A stretch of DNA of 38,792 nucleotides from an uncultured Akkermansia sp. Lineage in GTDB: Bacteria; Verrucomicrobiota; Verrucomicrobiia; Verrucomicrobiales; Akkermansiaceae. Positions 16,261 through 24,666 of this stretch are shown here, piece by piece; positions within the stretch are counted from its first letter, which is position 1; the number at the start of each line of letters is the position of its first letter. The stretch lies in the NCBI GenBank assembly GCA_947601655.1, contig CANQGG010000016.1:1-38792 (forward strand), given 5' to 3'. Under the pieces are notes generated by a model that had not been told where the DNA came from, searched no databases, and was given only the letters and a program-made list of their open reading frames with translations. A program made the translations under genes and the position numbers.

Positions 16261-16371
16261 AATTCTTAAGGGTTTCAACGGTTTGCAGACGCGGTTATTT
16301 CCTTTTGCGCTGGTTATCAACATCTTAAAGTTAGTCAATTTCGATGTCCTTTAACAAAAGTATGACACAAA
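16261..16371 (-). promoter_or_regulatory. Conserved upstream element, copy 3
   Basis: Positions 16261-16343 repeat the core of the elements upstream of the ankyrin groups: TTAAGGGTTTCAACGGTTT, GCAGACGCG, GGTTATCAA and TTAGTCAATTTCG on the plus strand. It starts about 110 bp upstream of the DUF262-DUF1524 start codon, a placement similar to that of the other copies. The word TTTGTGTCATACT is present at 16359-16371 but on the opposite strand relative to copies 1 and 2. Confidence 0.55.
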
Positions 16372-16597
16372 ATGATTGGGAAGTTCCGGAGCCGGGAGCG
16401 TACCTGGGGGTGCCTATGATTCCAGCGCACACCTCTTCCAAGTCGGGCAGTCAGGGAGTGGTCTTCCTGCGTAGCGATCAGCGAAGGGCGTAAGCAGGAT
16501 GGAAGTAAACGGTGATATCAGTCAATAAGAGCCTTTTCTCTGCTGCTTTACTCCACCCAAAAGCCCTCGGGGAATCCTTGCAGCGGGAGGCTGATGA
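16372..16597. other. Intergenic region between accessory island and acnA
   Basis: About 225 bp lie between the upstream element and the acnA stop codon. I see no convincing ORF, tRNA or known RNA. An imperfect stem (CCTGC near 16469 with GCAGG near 16494) is present but has no T-run. Just after the acnA stop, GCCTC...GAGGGC followed by TTTT (minus strand, about 16559-16590) is a weak terminator candidate. The change from the A+T-rich island to G+C-rich core DNA happens here. Confidence 0.4.
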
Positions 16598-19315
16598 TTA
16601 CTCGCTCCGGAATTTCGACAGCACGTAGGGCAGAATTCCACCGGCTTTGTAGTATTCAAACTCGACCGGGGTATCCAGACGCACAATGAGCGGGAGAGAG
16701 AAAGAAGCGGCGCCGGAAGGTTGCACCACGAATCGCACCTCTGCCCGGGGACTCATCGTTTCACTCAATCCGCAGATGGAGTAGGTGGCGTCCTTCAGAT
16801 CCTTCACGCGGTCATAATCGGAGGGGTCGGCAAAGACCAGAGGCAGCACGCCCATCCCGACGAGGTTGGAGCGGTGAATACGCTCAAAACTCTTGACGAC
16901 TACAGCCCGCACGCCGAGCAGAGCCGTTCCCTTAGCCGCCCAATCACGACTGGATCCCATGCCGTAATCCTCGCCGCCGATGACGATGGTCGGCACACCG
17001 TCGGCACGGTAGGCCATGCCGGCGTCGTAGATGAAGGTGGGCGTGCCGCAGCTCGAGGCAATCTCCCTGTCCGGAGCGCAAACCTCGCGCGAACCGAAAT
17101 AGAGCGTATAGCCGCCTTCCACCCCGGGGGTGAGCAGGTTCTTGATTCGCACGTTGGCAAAGGTGCCGCGCACCATGACTTCATCGTGCCCGCGCCGGGA
17201 ACCGTACGTGTTGAAGTCGCACGGCTGCACGCCCCGCTCCTTCAGGTAGCGCCCGGCCGGACCGGATCGCTTGATAGCGCCTGCGGGGGAGATATGATCC
17301 GTGGTCACACAATCCCCAAAAATGCCGAGGGGGCGCGCGTCCGTGATGTCGTCAAACGGATTCCCGACTTGGGGAGCAAAGAACGGCGGACGATGCAGAT
17401 AGGTTGACTCCTTCTTCCACGCGAACGTCGCGCCTCCGGGCGCGGCAATTCCCTGCCACTCCGGAATCGAATGAGCATAACTTGCCAAGTAATCCTCGGC
17501 TCCGCACGCGCGGGCGCGAGCCTCACGCAACTCCTCATCCGTCGGCCACAGATCCCGCAGGTACACCGACTTGCCTTCAGCCGTGTGCGCCAGTGGTTCG
17601 GTTGTGAGGTCGATATCCACCCTCCCGGCGAGGGCAAAAGCCACCACCAGAGGCGGAGACATCAGGAAATTCGCCTTCACGCGCGGGTGAATGCGGGCTT
17701 CAAAATTGCGATTGCCCGAAAGCACCGAGCAGCTCACGATGGGATGCTCTGCCAGAGCTTTTTCAATATCCGGATGCAGCGGACCGGAGTTGCCGATGCA
17801 AGTCGTGCAGCCGTAGCCGACGATGGAGAACCCGATGGCATCCAGGGCTGCCGTCAGGCCGTTGTTAGCAAAATAAAGCGCCGCCACACGCGAGCCCGGC
17901 GCCATGCTGGTCTTCACATGAGCGGGCACCTTGAGCCCCATTGCCGCCGCTTTCCCGGCAAGCAGCCCCGCAGCCAGCATGAGTCCGTCGTTGCTGGTGT
18001 TGGTGCAACTGGTGATGGCAGCAATGAGGATGGAACCATCGGCCAACTCCGCGTCATGCTCCGTGGGCGCATCGGCATTCCCGGCGTCGCCATGCATGGT
18101 GAAGCGCACCTTCTGCGCGCCCTGCTCTGCGCCGCGAATGCTCTCGCAAATAGCGGGGAAACTCTGCTTGAGCTCCGAGAGTGGCACCAGATCCTGCGGA
18201 CGCCGAGGCCCCGCAACGGCCGGCGCCACATCCGCCAGATCCAGCTCGAGATCGGCGCTGTAATCAATCTGCCCGGGCATCGGCATGCCGTACATCCCCT
18301 GCGCCTTGTAGTAAGCTATGTAATCATCCACATGCTCCTTGCTGCGACCGGTCGCAAGCAGGTAATTTGCGCTCGTCTCATCGATGGGGAAGAAGCCCAT
18401 GGTCGCGCCGTACTCCGGCGCCATGTTCGCCACCGTGGCGCGATCCGGCAGGCTCAGCGCCGCCGCCCCTTCGCCGTAAAACTCTACGAACTTGCCCACC
18501 ACGCCGTGCGCACGCAGCATCCTGGTGATACGCAATGCCAGATCAGTCGCCGTCACCCCGGGCTGCAAGCGTCCTTTCAGCTCGACCCCCACCACCTCCG
18601 GCACGAGGAAGGTGACGGGCTGCCCCAGCATGCCGGCCTCCGCCTCGATTCCGCCTACGCCCCAGCCCACGATACCGAGACCATTGATCATGGTGGTGTG
18701 CGAATCCGTCCCCACGAGTGAATCCGGGTAAAAGACACCGCCGCTCTGCATCACCCCCCTGGCGAGGTGCTCCAGATTCACCTGGTGCACGATCCCTGTG
18801 GAAGGCGGCACGACTGAAAAGGATTTGAACGCCTGCTGCCCCCATTTGAGGAACTCGTAGCGTTCGGCATTGCGCTCAAACTCACGGGTGAGATTCCTCT
18901 GCATCGCCTCCGGAAAGCCCGCCCAATCCACCTGCACGGAGTGATCCACCACCAGATCCACAGGCACCAGAGGCTCCAGCTTCGCCGCATCGCCTCCACG
19001 CTCCCGGAGAGCGTCGCGCATGGCGGCCAGATCGACCAGAAGAGGCACCCCCGTCAGGTCCTGCAGGATGATGCGTGCCACGGTGAAGGGCACTTCAAAA
19101 TTCCCCGGATTTTCTGCATTCCAGCCGGCAAGATTCACCACGTCTTTCTCGCTCACCTTCCCGTCGCCGCAATGCCGAAGAACGCTCTCCAGCACAATGC
19201 GCAGCGAAATGGGCATACGCATGATCCCCGGGAACCCCTGCTCCGCCAGCGCAGGCAGGGAATAAAAATGACCCGTTTTCCCGGAATCGGAAGAAAACGA
19301 ACGAAGAGTGTCCAT
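16598..19315 (-). CDS. acnA: Aconitate hydratase AcnA
   Basis: This 905-residue aconitase interconverts citrate and isocitrate via cis-aconitate in the TCA cycle, in the cytoplasm. The three [4Fe-4S] ligand cysteines are visible in ITSCTNTSND (about residue 435) and YGCTTCIGNSG (about 500 and 503), at the positions typical of the AcnA/IRP1 family. The substrate-binding GSSRDWAAKG lies in the C-terminal swivel domain. The frame is open to a GTG at 19354 and has another ATG at 19333. I prefer the ATG at 19315 (MDTLRSFSSD) because homology to AcnA begins there, but no start has a good Shine-Dalgarno. The length is normal for AcnA (about 890-910). It appears to be monocistronic. Confidence 0.96.
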   Translation of the reverse strand: MDTLRSFSSDSGKTGHFYSLPALAEQGFPGIMRMPISLRIVLESVLRHCGDGKVSEKDVVNLAGWNAENPGNFEVPFTVARIILQDLTGVPLLVDLAAMRDALRERGGDAAKLEPLVPVDLVVDHSVQVDWAGFPEAMQRNLTREFERNAERYEFLKWGQQAFKSFSVVPPSTGIVHQVNLEHLARGVMQSGGVFYPDSLVGTDSHTTMINGLGIVGWGVGGIEAEAGMLGQPVTFLVPEVVGVELKGRLQPGVTATDLALRITRMLRAHGVVGKFVEFYGEGAAALSLPDRATVANMAPEYGATMGFFPIDETSANYLLATGRSKEHVDDYIAYYKAQGMYGMPMPGQIDYSADLELDLADVAPAVAGPRRPQDLVPLSELKQSFPAICESIRGAEQGAQKVRFTMHGDAGNADAPTEHDAELADGSILIAAITSCTNTSNDGLMLAAGLLAGKAAAMGLKVPAHVKTSMAPGSRVAALYFANNGLTAALDAIGFSIVGYGCTTCIGNSGPLHPDIEKALAEHPIVSCSVLSGNRNFEARIHPRVKANFLMSPPLVVAFALAGRVDIDLTTEPLAHTAEGKSVYLRDLWPTDEELREARARACGAEDYLASYAHSIPEWQGIAAPGGATFAWKKESTYLHRPPFFAPQVGNPFDDITDARPLGIFGDCVTTDHISPAGAIKRSGPAGRYLKERGVQPCDFNTYGSRRGHDEVMVRGTFANVRIKNLLTPGVEGGYTLYFGSREVCAPDREIASSCGTPTFIYDAGMAYRADGVPTIVIGGEDYGMGSSRDWAAKGTALLGVRAVVVKSFERIHRSNLVGMGVLPLVFADPSDYDRVKDLKDATYSICGLSETMSPRAEVRFVVQPSGAASFSLPLIVRLDTPVEFEYYKAGGILPYVLSKFRSE

Positions 19316-19399
19316 AGGAAGAATTTTGCGCATGACGCGCAGATAAAAGCACACCTCCCCCGGGAAAGCAAGATAAAAAAACAGAAGAGCCGTGCAAAC

Positions 19400-21220
19400 T
19401 CAGAAAAACCGCGGAGCGCTTCCGCTCTCCCGGCCTTCCAGATAGTGCACATTGCGGCTCACCCCCGCCCCATACGGAGAGCTGAGCCGAACATCCGGCT
19501 CAGTCTCCACGAGATGTCCGGAACGACGGCGAAGCCCGCTCCAAAACAAACAAAAAAACAAAAGCGACACCAGCCCTGCCACAATTTCCAACGTCTTCTG
19601 CACGCCAGGATGGGCGAGCCATCCCTTAATCTCATCCATGGCGCTGACCTCCTCTGCCTCCTCATCCTGCCGTAATTCGAGGGGAATAAGCGGCAGCTGC
19701 AAATCCGTCCGCTGCTCGAGAGGAGGAAGATCCGCAGCCACGGGAGCCAACGCCCTCTTCAACGCCGCCAGCGCAGCTATAATGCCAGCCGTACCACTAT
19801 ATGTCTGCGTAGCTTCTTGCACCTGATTTTGCCACTCGTGCCGTTGTTCGTCCGTCAGTTTGAATTCATGGTAACCGATTTCCACTTGAGGGATGTCTCC
19901 CCATGCGTAAAGGAGAAGGACGGCATACTCCCCGGAAACCGCAGCAATTTCGCGCACCAGTGCGCCCGCAGCCATATCTAATGGTAAAGTCTGCCCCTTT
20001 TTGTAAAGAGCAACGTAAATTCTGTAGGGAGAATGAGCGTTGTAGGTCTGAAGAGCATAGCGCACGTCCTCCCTCTGCGGGGAAGAAAGAATGCCCTGGG
20101 GATCAATAATGCCCCCGGGAGGGTCCGGCTTCGTGTAATCGCGATAGTACTGCTTGTAGATACGCCCATCCACCTTGCCACGGCGTTCGGAAGGTTGCGC
20201 CGAGGGCAATTCCTGGGGAGGAGGAGAATTCTTCCCGCGAAGAACGGCATAGCAACCGGACAGCTCCCCGGAAAGCAAATGGTAATAATCCTCCGTACTC
20301 CACTGAGGGGCAGAAGTCCGGGAGGCCGGACGCCCCACGGTTTTGGTTTGCTGCTCCTGAACGACGGAGTTCTCGGCAGCCGAGGTCTCCTCCACCACCT
20401 CTTCTGCCGCTTCATCATCCCCAAGCGGGAGAACAGGAGCAGCATGCAGGGCCGAGCAAATGAGAATTCCCCCCAGCGCAACAGACGTCCCCGAATTGAT
20501 CAATTTGCTCTTATTCAGACGACGGTTTATCCTGTGGGATTGCGAAGCAAGCTGACGCACGGCAGCTTTCATCACTCGCTTCAACCCCGCTACCATGGCG
20601 CGCTCGCGGAAATATAGACGTGCACCTGTGATCGCTGCATTGATGCGCTCCGGATTGACGTAGGGATCCAACATGTAACCCCATGAGAAGCAGGCAAGTT
20701 CCAGCTGCACATCCAGCACAAGGATCAACATCCATTCCTGCCGAACAGGTGGCGGATAGGGGTGGAGGAAATTATGCACTCTCTCGCGAATTTTCTCCCA
20801 GAAATTATTTTCCGTTGTTCTGGAATGCGCCTCACGACCGTCCTGCCTCGAATGCTCTTCCTTCCACTCAGCATCCTCAATGGCACGTTTCTGCTCGCGG
20901 CGTCCAAAAGAAGGATGGTGAATTATCGCCTGATTAAGAGCCCAGTGCGCATGGGGGCGAAATTCCTTGGGATGACCGTGAGAGGTGATGTAGATTCCAA
21001 GTGCGACAGGCGGGAGGCTGCGTTCTAAATTTTCCAACAATTCCATAAGCGCCATCCGCTCACTGTGCGTCAAAGCTCCTGCCTCATCCACGACACGCGT
21101 AAAAAGCAATCCTTCTCCCCCAAATACCGCACGCGCTCTCTTAAGACTGTACCCGCACACCGGGCAACGTTCCTCAGCGCCCGTGTGAATTGTCGCATTG
21201 CAGCAAGGACATATCGGCAC
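19400..21220 (-). CDS. Zinc-ribbon TPM-domain membrane protein
   Basis: The protein has 606 residues from a GTG start. The N-terminus is a zinc ribbon with two CxxC pairs (CPCC, residues 4-7, and CPVC, 19-22). A TPM-like domain follows (VVDEAGALTHSERMALMEL, about 42-60). Further TPM-like sequence (IIDPQGILSSPQREDVRYAL, about 360-380) lies after a hydrophobic segment at about 240-262. A C-terminal transmembrane helix (about 545-566) is followed by a basic stretch, so the protein is membrane-anchored. TPM (TLP18.3/Psb32/MOLO-1) domains are linked to membrane-protein quality control and photosystem repair, but bacterial roles are mostly unknown. The middle is low-complexity (Glu/Ala and Pro-rich). 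It lies about 210 bp from mntP and may be transcribed separately. Confidence 0.75.
   Translation of the reverse strand: MPICPCCNATIHTGAEERCPVCGYSLKRARAVFGGEGLLFTRVVDEAGALTHSERMALMELLENLERSLPPVALGIYITSHGHPKEFRPHAHWALNQAIIHHPSFGRREQKRAIEDAEWKEEHSRQDGREAHSRTTENNFWEKIRERVHNFLHPYPPPVRQEWMLILVLDVQLELACFSWGYMLDPYVNPERINAAITGARLYFRERAMVAGLKRVMKAAVRQLASQSHRINRRLNKSKLINSGTSVALGGILICSALHAAPVLPLGDDEAAEEVVEETSAAENSVVQEQQTKTVGRPASRTSAPQWSTEDYYHLLSGELSGCYAVLRGKNSPPPQELPSAQPSERRGKVDGRIYKQYYRDYTKPDPPGGIIDPQGILSSPQREDVRYALQTYNAHSPYRIYVALYKKGQTLPLDMAAGALVREIAAVSGEYAVLLLYAWGDIPQVEIGYHEFKLTDEQRHEWQNQVQEATQTYSGTAGIIAALAALKRALAPVAADLPPLEQRTDLQLPLIPLELRQDEEAEEVSAMDEIKGWLAHPGVQKTLEIVAGLVSLLFFCLFWSGLRRRSGHLVETEPDVRLSSPYGAGVSRNVHYLEGRESGSAPRFF
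19403..19425 (-). terminator. Intrinsic terminator overlapping the TPM gene end
   Basis: On the minus strand, GCGGA and TCCGC pair around a 5-base loop (19411-19425) and are followed by GGTTTTTC. The hairpin lies within the last codons of the TPM-domain gene, and its T-run reaches the stop codon. The stem is short, so the call is moderate. Confidence 0.5.
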
Positions 21221-21430
21221 GCCCCCTTATAGACTATTTTTTTCAAAACAGCAAGGAATAATTCCGAAACAATTGCAATAAAACAAAATCAGACAAAACA
21301 TTCACGACAGGATTCTCTCCTTTAATTTCCACATTTGAACCGGAGCACAGCGCACAATTTTCAAGACTATAATGAACAATCTTTTTGACAACGGGAAATT
21401 TCGGAATTTTCGGAGAACTTGGCTTCCCGT

Positions 21431-21973
21431 TCAAAGGAGCTGGAGAAGCCCGAGAGCAATGAAGATAGCCCCTGAAAATCTCTGCAGGATTTTTCTCGGC
21501 AAACGATGGCAGAAACTTGCCAAATAAAAACAAAACAGCACGGAAAAAAGAGTGACCCCACCGATGCAGCTGACGGCCCAGAACAGACGCGAGAAGGATA
21601 CCCGGGCCATAGCAAAGCAAATGCCGGAGGCGAAAGCATCAATGCTTGTGGCAAAAGCTACGAGGAGAATCCCGGTAAATCTGAGACGCACGACTGCCTG
21701 TTCCTCATTGCGACGACAGATGGTCACCACACCCAGTGTGCAAAAAATCACGCAAATCACCAACGAGGCAACGTCCGCTACCAATACCAGCAACCCCTCG
21801 CCTGCCAAATAACCAAACAGGGGCATGATCGCCTGAAACAACGCCGTCGACGCTGCAAGTTGCCACGCGGCGGCACAACGTCGCTGTCGCAGGGTGAGGC
21901 TATAGGAAAAGGCATACAGCGCGGCATCCGTGGCCAGCACGAGAGATAATGCCAGCAATTCAACAAGATTCAT
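21431..21973 (-). CDS. mntP: MntP-like manganese efflux pump
   Basis: The protein has 180 residues and about six hydrophobic helices, the size and topology of MntP (formerly DUF204). The two halves each carry the family's conserved acidic motif: ALSLVLATDAALYAFSYS (helix 1) and VAFATSIDAFASG (about residues 105-118). In MntP these Asp residues are needed for Mn2+ export. It sits 9 bp downstream of a small unknown gene that itself overlaps nrdR, so all three are probably one operon. I see no yybP-ykoY manganese riboswitch, and there is no room for one in the 9-bp gap. The family call is good; metal specificity is taken from the family. Confidence 0.82.
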   Translation of the reverse strand: MNLVELLALSLVLATDAALYAFSYSLTLRQRRCAAAWQLAASTALFQAIMPLFGYLAGEGLLVLVADVASLVICVIFCTLGVVTICRRNEEQAVVRLRFTGILLVAFATSIDAFASGICFAMARVSFSRLFWAVSCIGGVTLFSVLFCFYLASFCHRLPRKILQRFSGAIFIALGLLQLL

Positions 21974-21982
21974 ACACGCTGA

Positions 21983-22495
21983 TCAAGCTGCCTGTGACGC
22001 AATAAATTGCTGCAATTCGCGCAAAGCCCGGCGCTGAGTTGGGCATGAGCGACGTCGTGCCCCAAGAACAAGACTGCAACGGTGAGCCCCGGAGAAGTGG
22101 TAGACATTCAGTCCTCTCCGACTGAGGTCCTCAATTCTCTCTCTCAACTTTGTGTAGAAGAAGAGAGGCAGTGGTTCCTCGCCAGCCAGAGCATCCAACT
22201 CAATATCCACCGGGGGAGTCTGCACATGCAGATGATCTGCCACGCGCGGGAGTCCAATCTCACGAAGCAAATTCCGCACGCGTGCAAAAAAATATTCCAA
22301 CGGCAGTGTTCGCATCTGACACCACTCATCCAGATACCGCATGATACCCTCCGCCACCTCGCGAGCATATGGGAGAGAGACGCCAGCCTCTTTTGCGGCA
22401 TCGCGCAGCACCTGCTCGACCCACTCCTCACCGTAGTCGGAGGCAATGCATTGCCCCCGCTGCAACAGGGGGCGTCTGTGTTCTGCTGTTCTCAT
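21983..22495 (-). CDS. Hypothetical protein between nrdR and mntP
   Basis: The protein has 170 residues, is hydrophilic and has no signal peptide or membrane segment. I do not recognise the family. It is rich in Arg and Leu, with a probably helical first half (YGEEWVEQVLRDAAKEAGV) and a basic C-terminus. Its ATG overlaps the nrdR stop as ATGA, which implies coupled translation with nrdR. The ATG, the tight operon spacing and the uninterrupted frame support a real gene. Confidence 0.7.
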   Translation of the reverse strand: MRTAEHRRPLLQRGQCIASDYGEEWVEQVLRDAAKEAGVSLPYAREVAEGIMRYLDEWCQMRTLPLEYFFARVRNLLREIGLPRVADHLHVQTPPVDIELDALAGEEPLPLFFYTKLRERIEDLSRRGLNVYHFSGAHRCSLVLGARRRSCPTQRRALRELQQFIASQAA

Positions 22496-22983
22496 CCGAG
22501 TGAAAGTCTGCCTTGCAGGGGATCAATGAGCTTGCGTCTCTCCGCCTGCCTGAGTATTTCCATGAATTCCTCCGCATTTCGGTACTGCTTGTATACGGAG
22601 GCAAAGCGTACATACGCCACTTCATCAATAGAAAGCAACTTTTCAAGCACCTTCTTTCCAATCACGGAGGATGGCACCTCTCGAGCGTGGTCACGGTGCA
22701 GTTCAGCCACAATCTCTTCCACCGCAGAATCTATGCGCTCCATGCTCACCGGGCGTTTCTCGCAGGCTTTGAGCATGCTCTTGAGTATTTTCTCCCGATT
22801 GAGCGCCTCATGCACATTTCCACGCTTCGCCACGCGCAACTCCGTGCGCTCCAACTGCTCGTACGTCGTATAGCGGTACCCGCAGCGCAAACACTCCCGA
22901 CGACGACGAATGCAGGTGCCTTCCCGCGAAATGCGAGAGTCTATCACCTTGTCGTCAACATGACCGCATTGTATGCACCTCAT
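22492..22983 (-). CDS. nrdR: Transcriptional repressor NrdR
   Basis: This 163-residue repressor controls ribonucleotide reductase genes. The N-terminal zinc ribbon has two Cys pairs (MRCIQCGHVDDKVIDSR and CLRCGYRYTTYE) separated by the Arg-rich RRRRECLRC segment that is typical of NrdR. An ATP-cone domain follows (about residues 50-140; VAKRGNVHEALNREKIL). It senses dATP/ATP, so that the protein represses when dNTP is plentiful. Length and motif order match the family exactly. It is divergent from the carboxypeptidase gene, and its promoter places the transcription start at or next to the ATG. No nrdA/nrdB genes are in the window. Confidence 0.96.
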   Translation of the reverse strand: MRCIQCGHVDDKVIDSRISREGTCIRRRRECLRCGYRYTTYEQLERTELRVAKRGNVHEALNREKILKSMLKACEKRPVSMERIDSAVEEIVAELHRDHAREVPSSVIGKKVLEKLLSIDEVAYVRFASVYKQYRNAEEFMEILRQAERRKLIDPLQGRLSLG

Positions 22984-22989
22984 ACGCGC

Positions 22990-23018
22990 ATCTTACCCAC
23001 AACAGATAGTAGTGTCAA
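22990..23018 (-). promoter_or_regulatory. Sigma70-type promoter of nrdR
   Basis: On the minus strand, TTGACA (23018-23013) and TAAGAT (22995-22990) are separated by exactly 17 bp. The -10 box is 6 bp from the nrdR ATG (22983), so the transcript would start at about the first codon and be leaderless or nearly so. The -35 is a perfect consensus match; the -10 matches four of six positions. Confidence 0.65.
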
Positions 23019-23072
23019 GCTGTTTTTGGTACAATATAATCTATTTTTCTCTCTCTGCCACGGAATGAAGTC

Positions 23073-23099
23073 TTGACACGACGGCGTACGGTGTATATG
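23073..23099 (+). promoter_or_regulatory. Candidate promoter of the carboxypeptidase gene
   Basis: TTGACA at 23073-23078 and TATATG at 23094-23099 have a 15-bp spacer, shorter than ideal. The expected transcription start is within a few bases of the ATG at 23109, which again suggests a leaderless message. Confidence is limited by the short spacer. Confidence 0.4.
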
Positions 23100-23108
23100 C
23101 TCCTCCGC

Positions 23109-24059
23109 ATGCGAAATCGCGCGTTGCAGTTCTTTCTGATTCCCGTCATACTTCTTGCTGCCTGCCAGCAGGTGGAGCAGCGGGGAAACTATTATTCCCC
23201 ATACTCGACGCGTGTTCCGCAGCATCCGATCCGACAGACGGCAATCCAGTCTGCCCGGGATTCTGCTTCACCCATCTCGCGTGTCGGTATCGTCCCCCCT
23301 TCCCCCCTCCCCCGCCCGGGCACGGCGGCTCCTCAGCCTAACTGCGCAGCGGTATGTGTGATTGATCCTCGCACGGGTAAATTTCTCTATGAGTACAATG
23401 CATATACAAGGCGCCAGGTAGCGAGCACGCAAAAATTGGTGACAGCTTTGTGCGTGCTGGATGCGGGGAATCTTGGGAAAATGGTGACCATAGCTCCGGA
23501 AGATGAAACGGCACCGCCGATCAAACTTGCCCTCAAACCCGGAACAAAATACCGCAAAGCGGATCTTCTGCGCGCCATGCTAACCGGGAGTTACAACGAC
23601 GTGGCGCTAACCCTAGCTCGCGACACGGCCGGAAGCGTGAGCGCCTTTGCACGGCGGATGAATGCTCGCGCGCGACGCATGGGTATGCGCAACTCCCATT
23701 TCGTAAATCCCAATGGATTGCCGGCCGCGCAGTATTCCACCGCGCACGACATGGCACTGGCGGCGTGTTACGCTTACAGCAATCCCATCATTCGTCGCTT
23801 CGTCAACGTGCCGGAGTATCAATTCCGCATGGCAGACGGACGTCTGCGTACCATCAAATCCACCAATAAGCTGCTCAAGCAGTACTCGTGGGTGCAGGGG
23901 ATGAAGACCGGCTACACGAACGCGGCGGGAAAGTGCCTTATTTCCTGTGGCTCAAGGAATGGACACTCCGTGATTGTCGTGGTGTTGGGCAGCACGAATG
24001 CAAAGGTATGGGACGAATCTCTGAAGTACCTCCGCTGGGCGCTCGGGATCCCGGCCTGA
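23109..24059 (+). CDS. D-alanyl-D-alanine carboxypeptidase-like lipoprotein (peptidase S11)
   Basis: This is a low-molecular-weight penicillin-binding protein that trims peptidoglycan stem peptides in the periplasm. The three active-site motifs are present in the right order: STQK (SxxK, in VASTQKLVTAL), SYN (SxN, in LTGSYNDVAL) and KTG (in GMKTGYTNAAG). I choose the ATG at 23109 because it yields a clean lipoprotein signal (MRNRALQFFLIPVILLAAC), with LAAC as the lipobox. The frame is open to a TTG at 23073 and another ATG at 23097. A Pro/Ser-rich linker of about 60 residues follows the lipid anchor. It lacks the usual C-terminal S11 beta domain, at 316 residues. It is the only plus-strand gene in the window and diverges from nrdR. 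Confidence 0.88.
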   Translation: MRNRALQFFLIPVILLAACQQVEQRGNYYSPYSTRVPQHPIRQTAIQSARDSASPISRVGIVPPSPLPRPGTAAPQPNCAAVCVIDPRTGKFLYEYNAYTRRQVASTQKLVTALCVLDAGNLGKMVTIAPEDETAPPIKLALKPGTKYRKADLLRAMLTGSYNDVALTLARDTAGSVSAFARRMNARARRMGMRNSHFVNPNGLPAAQYSTAHDMALAACYAYSNPIIRRFVNVPEYQFRMADGRLRTIKSTNKLLKQYSWVQGMKTGYTNAAGKCLISCGSRNGHSVIVVVLGSTNAKVWDESLKYLRWALGIPA

Positions 24060-24089
24060 GATGGGTGACAAATGCGACTTGACTCACGC

Positions 24090-24608
24090 TCAACTCAGGA
24101 AAAAGATGAGCAGCATAATGGCCGCCACCACAAATTTGACACCCGTGCCAATGAGCATGCCGATGAGCGCGCCTGTACCCGAAACGGCAGAATCCCCCAC
24201 ACTGCGACGCGCTACAAGCAGCTCCCCGGCGAAAGCGCCAAGAAAGGGGCCCGCTACGAGTCCGATGGGGAAAAAGAACATGCCGACGACCATGCCGATA
24301 GCACTGCCCCAGAAGGCAGCCTGACTGCACCCAAACCTCTTCGCTCCCGCCAAGGCAAAAAGCGTGTCCGCAAAACTGCCCAAAATCGCAAGCACTGCCA
24401 ACAGTACCCAGACCCATATTGCGGGATCCGGCGTACCACGCCCGTAGCTCCATAATGCACACCCGCCCAGCAGCACAATATGCCCCGGGTACGGCAACAC
24501 GCAGCCAAGCATCCCCGCGATGAAGCAGATCATTGCCCCGGCAACTGCGAGCCAGGGCACCGTGGCGCCCCATGTCGGCAACCAATCGGTCAGCCAGCTG
24601 CTCATCAT
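24090..24608 (-). CDS. DUF456 family membrane protein
   Basis: The protein has 172 residues from the ATG at 24608, chosen because GGAGAGG lies 5 bp upstream. The frame is open further upstream, but that part overlaps typA and has no homology. DUF456 landmarks are clear: MLGCVLPYPGHIVLLGG near residue 35, and SFADTLFALAGAKRFGCS and IGMVVGMFFFPIG further on. GPFLGAFAGELLVARR comes near residue 130. Four to five hydrophobic segments predict an inner-membrane protein of unknown function. It is convergent with the carboxypeptidase gene (30 bp between stops) and lies 58 bp after typA, with which it may be co-transcribed. Confidence 0.85.
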   Translation of the reverse strand: MMSSWLTDWLPTWGATVPWLAVAGAMICFIAGMLGCVLPYPGHIVLLGGCALWSYGRGTPDPAIWVWVLLAVLAILGSFADTLFALAGAKRFGCSQAAFWGSAIGMVVGMFFFPIGLVAGPFLGAFAGELLVARRSVGDSAVSGTGALIGMLIGTGVKFVVAAIMLLIFFLS

Positions 24609-24666
24609 CAACACCTCTCCTAACGGGGTAGCAAACATAGCGTGTGGGACACTCTGAAAAAATCTA

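Noticed and set aside
16153..16338. N-terminal extension of the DUF262-DUF1524 protein
   Set aside because: The extension overlaps the conserved upstream element shared with non-homologous genes, and DUF262 begins right after the ATG at 16152.
21390..21431. AACGGGAA/TTCCCGTT inverted repeat after mntP as a terminator
   Set aside because: The loop is 26 bases and no T-run follows on the minus strand. It may be structured, but not a classical terminator.
21974..22100. Manganese riboswitch before mntP
   Set aside because: The gap to the upstream gene is only 9 bp, and no yybP-ykoY-like fold is visible.
22984..23072. NrdR box in the nrdR upstream region
   Set aside because: ACAATATAATCTA is only a partial match to the palindromic NrdR box and no second box is nearby, so autoregulation cannot be claimed.
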